DNA of 64,000 nt from Flavimaribacter sp039888615 (GTDB lineage Bacteria; Pseudomonadota; Alphaproteobacteria; Rhizobiales; Rhizobiaceae), in assembly GCA_039888615.1 (NCBI GenBank), contig JBDQQS010000008.1. One strand, written 5' to 3'. The translations under genes and the position numbers were made by a program. The notes beneath the pieces are model-generated. The model did no database searches, was not told the origin of the DNA, and saw only the letters and a list, made by a program, of their open reading frames with translations. Shown here one piece after another: positions 62,898 through 64,000 of the stretch. The stretch's first letter is position 1; each line of letters opens with the position of its first letter.

Positions 62898-63614
62898 ATG
62901 AAATTTTCTTCTCCCGTTTACTGGTTGAAACGCGAGGCCAGGCTGCTTTCGCGCGAAAAGAAAATCAGTCTCGGCAAGGCGCTCGACACGGTTGCTCGCC
63001 GAGAGGGATTTTCGAAATGGAGCCTGCTTGCCGCAGCAGCGGCGCAAGATTCTCCGGCCAGGTCAATTCTCGCGCGGCTGAGTGACGGCGACCTTGTTCT
63101 TCTCGGCGCGCGCCCGGGGCAGGGGAAAACCCTGCTCGGTCTCGAGATCCTGATCGAAGCTCTGGCGCTGAAGCGCACGGCGGCTTTCTTTTCACTCGTC
63201 TACACTCAAAAAGAGGCGTCTGCATTGCTGGCGTCGCTTGCACCCCAGGCGTCTTTAGAAAACCTGACCATTGTCACCTCCGAAGACATCAGCGCAGCGC
63301 TGATCATGGACACATTGAAGCTTGCGCCGCCTGGAACGCTGGCCGTTGTTGATTATCTGCAAATTCTCGACCAGCAGCGCAGCAATCCAGAACTTTCAGT
63401 CCAGATGGAAGATCTGCAACACTTTGCAAGAACACGGGGCGTTATCCTTGTTTTCCTTTCACAGGTTCATCGGTCTTACGATCCCGAAATCCGACCTCTG
63501 CCGGAGATCGGAGACATCAATGCGCCGAACAGGATCGAGCCCGGACTCTTTTCGAAGACATGTTTTCTGCATGACGGTGAAATGAGGTTTGCTGATGTGA
63601 AATTAAAAACATAA
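62898..63614 (+). CDS. Small DnaB-like RecA-fold ATPase
   Basis: The 238-residue protein has a P-loop (LLGARPGQGKTLLGLEILIEA), a Walker B-like VVDYLQILDQQ and downstream sequence (FARTRGVILVFLSQV), which is the arrangement of the C-terminal ATPase domain of DnaB helicases. The DnaB N-terminal domain and a complete hexamerisation domain are missing. GGAGG precedes the ATG at 62898. A replication-associated or motor-like regulatory role is possible. It might be a cut-down helicase relic or a specialised small ATPase. Confidence 0.68.
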   Translation: MKFSSPVYWLKREARLLSREKKISLGKALDTVARREGFSKWSLLAAAAAQDSPARSILARLSDGDLVLLGARPGQGKTLLGLEILIEALALKRTAAFFSLVYTQKEASALLASLAPQASLENLTIVTSEDISAALIMDTLKLAPPGTLAVVDYLQILDQQRSNPELSVQMEDLQHFARTRGVILVFLSQVHRSYDPEIRPLPEIGDINAPNRIEPGLFSKTCFLHDGEMRFADVKLKT

Positions 63615-63934
63615 TAAAAACAAAATGATAGGAGAATTTCGGGGGCTTGGCGTAAATTTGGCTTTGTTTCGGGAAATGCCGATTTGCGGTCTGGCTTTGT
63701 TTCGGGAATCCGGTTTTTTCGTCCATGACACACCATCGGGCTCGGTTTCGGTTACTTCCGAGACGGCTGGCGGGCTATTCTCCTTATAGCACAGTTCGGC
63801 GCGTCATGCATCAGTTTGTTCCTGTTTTGTTTCAAGATTTGAGTTTACGGCGCCGTTTTATTTACGCGCGCCTTGATCTAGTCTGTGGGCGCGCGAGGCG
63901 CTAGCCGAGCGCGGGGTGGGGAGGCCCCGGAACC
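63615..63934. other. Intergenic region with a 17-bp direct repeat
   Basis: TGGCTTTGTTTCGGGAA occurs at 63659-63675 and 63692-63708 (33-bp spacing), followed by related GGTTTCGG and TTTGTTTC words. The stretch after the DnaB-like gene is AT-rich, then becomes GC-rich. No RNA gene was recognised. Confidence 0.5.
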
Positions 63935-64000
63935 ATGGCCGCTGGTCAACAGGAACATTATTCGGCTCAACCGATAAAGCTGGCGGTCAAGGCCGCTACC
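63935..64000 (+). CDS. Start of an unidentified gene (cut by window edge)
   Basis: An ATG at 63935, with GGGGAGG about 11 bases upstream, opens a frame of 22 codons (MAAGQQEHYSAQPIKLAVKA...) that runs off the window. The good ribosome-binding site and codon use suggest a real gene, but the fragment is too short to assign. Confidence 0.5.
   Translation, partial: MAAGQQEHYSAQPIKLAVKAAT

Overview
The window reads as chromosome or large-replicon DNA of an alphaproteobacterium of the Hyphomicrobiales (Rhizobiales), probably near Mesorhizobium, Phyllobacterium or Brucella relatives. This is inferred from high GC, operons joined by ATGA overlaps, many solute importers with small catabolic operons, a MocR regulator, and an excisionase/integrase pair of rhizobial type. 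Nothing was searched against a database, so the taxonomic call is inference.

Layout. Positions 1-39411 look like an integrated island. The 3' 46 bp of a tRNA-Pro gene occur at 134-179 and again, identically and in the same orientation, as part of the intact tRNA-Pro(CGG) at 39335-39411. Paired GGTGGGTA motifs lie just inside both ends, and transposase debris (IS481-like, IS630-like) sits near both edges. The left half (0.5-19 kb) carries a MocR-regulated catabolic set: mandelate-racemase-like enzyme, aldehyde dehydrogenase, FAD oxidoreductase, GMC oxidoreductase and DadA-like oxidoreductase. Next comes a complete peptide-type ABC importer, an M19-like protein, an HD protein and ethanolamine ammonia-lyase (EutBC). 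Three matching sites with 13-bp spaced GGACC half-sites lie in front of the racemase operon, the DadA-like gene and the importer.

The middle (19.3-23.2 kb) is degraded mobile DNA: integrase and excisionase genes that overlap by 232 bp, a phage-type gene with an in-frame stop, an array of 8-bp CAAGACAC repeats in alternating orientation, and a broken VOC gene. The right half (23.3-38.8 kb) is a LacI-regulated sugar or polyol locus: two ribose-type ABC importers, two SDRs, a fused E1 alpha-beta dehydrogenase, an alpha/beta hydrolase and an aldo/keto reductase. The perfect palindrome CAATCGATTG occurs twice before each substrate-binding gene, which makes the locus one probable regulon.

Right of the tRNA (39.7-64 kb) are a FAH-family hydrolase with a semialdehyde-type dehydrogenase; a peptide-type importer that lacks ATPase genes; a YnjBCD/PotA-type importer with a PLP sulfhydrylase-like enzyme and a hydrolase; a DeoR regulator; a FAD-GcvT enzyme with a choline-kinase-like protein; and an amidase followed by two tandem carrier protein-thioesterase didomain proteins. 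Both thioesterases have cysteine at the nucleophile position, and no adenylation, condensation or ketosynthase domain is in the window. I consider this last locus the strongest candidate for an undescribed system. A formaldehyde-activating-enzyme-like protein, a small DnaB-like P-loop protein and the start of another gene close the window.
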